NCBI RefSeq assembly: GCF_001620065.1
Contig: NZ_LQGV01000001.1
Location: forward strand, 744,001 to 808,000
Direction: 5' to 3'
DNA length: 64,000 nucleotides
DNA from: Microbacterium sp. TNHR37B
GTDB lineage: Bacteria > Actinomycetota > Actinomycetes > Actinomycetales > Microbacteriaceae
A program made the translations under genes and the position numbers. Shown here in pieces: positions 62,501 through 64,000 of the stretch (position 1 is its first letter; every line of letters begins with the position of its first letter). Under the pieces are notes generated by a model, which saw only the letters and a program-made list of their open reading frames with translations, was not told where the DNA came from and ran no database searches.

Positions 62501-62617
62501 CGTCTTGCCCGTTCCGGGCGCGCCCACGACGACGCCCGATGCGTCGGCGGGGAGCGCGATGATCTCCTTCTGCACCGCATCCGCCTCTTCTGCATGCAGA
62601 GACGGGGCGATCGACAT
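59513..62617 (-). CDS. adnA: ATP-dependent helicase-nuclease, AdnA-like subunit
   Basis: 1034-residue partner of AdnB. Walker A (VGAPGTGKTATI, about 31-42) is intact, but Walker B reads VMVDDAQE, so the catalytic Glu of DExQ is Asp-Ala. The nuclease motif is SGTIDRVELARDGSVVIVDLKTG (about 900-920) with NPQLSAYQL after it; cysteines at about 791, 1014 and 1023 may belong to a metal or Fe-S site. The start ATG 62617 follows TAGCGT by 7 nt. In the mycobacterial complex AdnB is the main motor, which fits the weaker ATPase here. Confidence 0.88.
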   Translation of the reverse strand: MSIAPSLHAEEADAVQKEIIALPADASGVVVGAPGTGKTATIVARAAALVASGTSPDRILVLTPTRPAATALRDRVAVAVGAATTGALVRSVAAFAYQVVRAVSVHRRAETPQLLTGPDEDRLIEDLLQGDAEDERDGIHRWPASLPAEVRATRGFRAEVRAFLAEMTSLGLTEAELSRRARRDGVEVWESMASFAREYHGVRSRMRGAHRDAAGLVREAAELLADLPVGAPEWGALSDLEVVMVDDAQELTAGGIDVLEALRQRGVSVLAFGDPDVGSGAFRGATPQNFARLSASGPIHVLARPHRGTPPQRDLLAEVTSRIGAGGLVAHRQRPTGAPSDGSVAVFALRSVAEEYDTIARLLRERHVYDGVPWGECAIIAHDTRQVAALEDELAARDVPTGATGPARTLASSATVRDLLRMVDIAATDPDTWDPDTVHDALRAAGMDVVETRRLRSALRHAAVRREGEDAATAAALLVSALRHPLEFELLDTREGRRAARVADTLIQLGAGLRDGATAHELLWTAWERSGRERHLVEAARGSGVLADQAGRDLDSVVDLFQSAKRHGERADGTSPIDFIRGVLHSDVAEDRLSVAARDGVVRVMTPAGALATEFDTVVVAGLQDGVWPNLRVRGGLLETWRLGAAEGEAADALDRRRDVLHDELRLFARAISRARSQLVITAVDDDDNGPSVLFELLPSPSPVPASADHPLSLRGLVAAHRRTLTALHASEADKAHASAQLVLLAEARVPGADPSSWYGMAGPSSASPLFDLEVEQARLSPSKLQAIEDCQLNWVIGELGGDGGGVVAGVGTLLHAALETVDGHDEEALWAAVERRWGELEFEADWIERTERARARDLISRLARYLRDVEADGVQLVSAEPHFECEVPVEGLTRPAVLSGTIDRVELARDGSVVIVDLKTGRSESTGPRAALTNPQLSAYQLAVESGAIAAVSGRPSGGAKLLVLKPTRGAPYATPTQPPFDEETRAAFLARVRDAVQVVGGSQFLAPYEAHCRDDHTFGLCRIHTVGAVSAS

Positions 62618-62624
62618 GTCCCCC

Positions 62625-62630
62625 ACGCTA
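62625..62630 (-). promoter_or_regulatory. -10 box of the adnA-adnB operon (leaderless)
   Basis: TAGCGT on the minus strand followed by 7 nt and ATG 62617. Confidence 0.5.
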
Positions 62631-62716
62631 ACGCTCTGCGCCGACATCACCGCACGATCGGCGCGGCGGTCGGCGGAGGCTTGCGGTAGCCGGGCCGCCG
62701 ACCCCTTCACGTGTCG

Positions 62717-62722
62717 TAAAGT
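62717..62722 (+). promoter_or_regulatory. -10 box of the DUF3107 gene
   Basis: TAAAGT, about 42 nt before the GTG start; the leader contains GGAAAGG as ribosome site. Confidence 0.35.
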
Positions 62723-62764
62723 CGAAGCAGGCATCCGGAAGCCCGGGCCGGAAAGGCAATCATC

Positions 62765-62989
62765 GTGGAGATCCGCATCGGCCTCGCGAACACCGCACGC
62801 GAGCTCAGCTTCGAGTCCGACGAGACGGCGGAGGCCGTCAAGAAGACCGTCACGGACGCGATCGAGTCGGGCACCGGCCATTTGAGCTTCACCGACGCCA
62901 AGGGCAACTCGTACGTCGTCCCGACCACCGCGATCACTTTCGTCGAGGTGGGCACCGACCAGTCGCGCCGCGTCGGCTTCGTCGCCTGA
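62765..62989 (+). CDS. DUF3107 family protein
   Basis: 74-residue actinobacterial protein (MEIRIGLANTARELSFESDETAEAVKK...) of unknown function. It is soluble, with an alternating beta/alpha pattern and a conserved VPTTAITFVEVG near the end. GTG 62765 follows GGAAAGG. In mycobacteria a DUF3107 gene also lies near a ferritin-like gene and the adnAB region, so the neighbourhood is conserved. Confidence 0.88.
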   Translation: MEIRIGLANTARELSFESDETAEAVKKTVTDAIESGTGHLSFTDAKGNSYVVPTTAITFVEVGTDQSRRVGFVA

Positions 62990-62990
62990 C

Positions 62991-63281
62991 ATGCAGATCG
63001 TCATCGCCCTCGTCTTCGGTGCCGCGGCGGGAGGACTGCTCCACTTCCTCCAGGCCGGGCGCACCTCGCGTGGCGTGGCTCTCGCCCCGATCCTCGGAGC
63101 CTTCGTCGGCGGAGCCGTCTGGCTCGCGCTCACCTGGGCGGGCCAGACGACGCTCGACCCGTGGCTGTGGCTGATCTCCCTCGCCGCGCCCCTCGTCGTC
63201 GTGCCGCTCACCCTCGTCGCGCTCACCCGCGCGCGTGCCGCTCACGACGACCGTGAGCGCGTCCGTCTCGGCATCGCCTGA
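62991..63281 (+). CDS. Small membrane protein, unknown function
   Basis: 96 residues with three hydrophobic segments (MQIVIALVFGAAAGGLLHFL, LAPILGAFVGGAVWLALTW, WLWLISLAAPLVVVPLTLVAL) and a short basic/acidic tail. ATG 62991 is 1 nt after the DUF3107 stop, so the two are one operon. No family is recognised. Confidence 0.75.
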   Translation: MQIVIALVFGAAAGGLLHFLQAGRTSRGVALAPILGAFVGGAVWLALTWAGQTTLDPWLWLISLAAPLVVVPLTLVALTRARAAHDDRERVRLGIA

Positions 63282-63292
63282 CGGATCAGGCG
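63275..63292. terminator. Hairpin between convergent genes at 63281/63286
   Basis: CGCCTGA-CGGA-TCAGGCG has 7-bp arms and a 4-nt loop and covers both convergent stops. No T-run follows. Confidence 0.45.
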
Positions 63293-63999
63293 TCGAGGCC
63301 CAGCTGAGTCATCCGACGCGAGTGCGCACCGAGGAGTTCGGTGAAGACCGGTTCGACGCGCTTCTCCTCCGCGGCATCGAGTCCCTGCGGCCGCAATGCT
63401 CCGCGCGCGATCAGCAGCGTGTCACCGACCAGACGTCGTCCCCAGAGCGCCAGTAGCGAGCGCCACTCGGAGTCACTCGCGATCGCCGCCGTGATGATGC
63501 CGACGAGGGCGTCTCGGTCGTCGTCGCGATCGAGGATGTCGGCGACGCGGCGGCCCGTCGATGCATAACTGGCCGAGAGCGAACGGTAGAAGTCGTCCAG
63601 CATGCCGGCCGTGATGTGGACCGAGAGCATCGTCTCCAGAGGACGCGCACCGTGGGTGGCTCGGCGAAACGCGTCGAGCGGCTCGCGGAACGGCAACATG
63701 AGATCGAGGGGGTCGTCCCCCCGCTCGCGGATCACGCTGACGAGCTCGCGGTGCTTGAGGAGCGCGGCGCCGGCGGCCAGCGACAGCGACTCCTTCTGAT
63801 TGAGGTCGGGCGTCGGCGCGATGAGCTCGCTGAGCGTCTCGAAGTAGCCGAGCTGCAGGTAGGCGGCCTGCCCCAGGAACGTGTCGATGTCGGGAGCGAG
63901 CTCCTCGAAGTCCACGCGGGAGACGTCGCCCAGCTCGCCGCGCGACCGCAGCCGTAGCGTCCGTTCGGGAGTGCGCCCGCGTTGCCAGAACCACCTCAC
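63286..63999 (-). CDS. Ferritin-like / MiaE-like diiron-fold protein
   Basis: Four-helix protein with ferritin-like folding, about 237 residues, related to actinobacterial proteins annotated as tRNA-hydroxylase- or ferritin-like. Possible diiron ligands in the helices include FEELAPDIDTFLGQ, YFETLSELI, KHRELVSVI and DSEWRSLLALWGRR. I cannot confirm a complete metal site. The gene starts at GTG 63999, at the window edge, so a start beyond the window is possible. Confidence 0.65.
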   Translation of the reverse strand: MRWFWQRGRTPERTLRLRSRGELGDVSRVDFEELAPDIDTFLGQAAYLQLGYFETLSELIAPTPDLNQKESLSLAAGAALLKHRELVSVIRERGDDPLDLMLPFREPLDAFRRATHGARPLETMLSVHITAGMLDDFYRSLSASYASTGRRVADILDRDDDRDALVGIITAAIASDSEWRSLLALWGRRLVGDTLLIARGALRPQGLDAAEEKRVEPVFTELLGAHSRRMTQLGLDA

Positions 64000-64000
64000 C

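Noticed and set aside
1..64000. Search for CRISPR arrays, insertion sequences, prophage genes, integrases and att sites
   Set aside because: I saw no regularly spaced repeats, transposase or integrase motifs, or tRNA-adjacent duplications. Both tRNAs are flanked by ordinary chromosomal genes.

Overview
The window is a gene-dense, GC-rich actinobacterial chromosome segment. It most resembles Microbacterium or another Microbacteriaceae. Supporting signs are a C50 carotenoid operon with heterodimeric lycopene cyclase and lycopene elongase, paired actinobacterial NHEJ genes (ku/ligD), AdnAB-type helicase-nucleases beside nudC and uvrD2, UPF0182, DUF3039 and DUF3107 proteins, and many starts that look leaderless (TANNNT-like -10 box, 6-9 nt, then ATG/GTG). 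No phage, IS, CRISPR array or rRNA is visible. Two tRNAs are present. No stretch over 300 nt lacks a gene; the longest gap is about 190 nt (23363-23556).

Layout. 1-2.9 kb: 5' part of ftsE and prfB, with a divergent MFS transporter. 2.9-7.6 kb: a minus-strand Tad/Flp pilus operon (tadA-tadB-tadC-pilin-like-tadE-tadF-tadG-like). 7.7-9.6 kb: a YtrA-type GntR regulator/ABC transporter operon with a 21-bp palindromic operator. 9.7-11.5 kb: an FNT channel, tRNA-Leu(UAG) and a DedA protein. 11.5-14.9 kb: divergent ku and ligD. 14.9-19.8 kb: CDF metal exporter, murI-rph-rdgB operon, pncB and a DUF3039 protein. 19.8-23.4 kb: an ABC exporter whose ATPase has a ~420-residue low-complexity N-terminus. 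23.5-27.7 kb: nucleotidyltransferase, small unknown proteins, a XRE regulator and a solo maltokinase-like kinase. 27.7-35.1 kb: a cell-surface polymer (teichoic-acid-like) locus with an acyltransferase, a TagF/GT4 fusion, a GT2 enzyme and two more CDP-glycerol-type transferases on the opposite strand. 35.2-39.6 kb: HtrA-like protease, aminotransferase, nitrilase, DUF6328 protein and initiator tRNA. 39.6-45.8 kb: a CrtR-like MarR regulator and the idi-crtE-crtB-crtI-crtYe-crtYf-crtEb operon. 45.8-52.3 kb: UPF0182, a PDZ/Lon-like protease, a DUF2342 protein and an E1-like protein. 52.2-62.6 kb: uvrD2, nudC, a degenerate kinase-fold protein, adnB and adnA. 62.7-64 kb: DUF3107, a small membrane protein and a ferritin-like protein.

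Genes that work together: Ku and LigD form the two-component NHEJ pathway. AdnA/AdnB and UvrD2 supply end-resection and helicase functions. The crt operon is a complete route from IPP/DMAPP isomerisation to cyclised C50 carotenoid, controlled by the divergent MarR gene through a 15-bp palindrome. The Tad genes are translationally coupled. The features of most interest are the kinase-fold protein that has lost its catalytic residues inside the DNA-repair block, the disordered extension on an ABC ATPase, the tadE gene without a normal start codon, a hairpin over the start of a teichoic-acid transferase gene, and the recurrent leaderless-promoter pattern. I found no strong candidate for a wholly new biological system.
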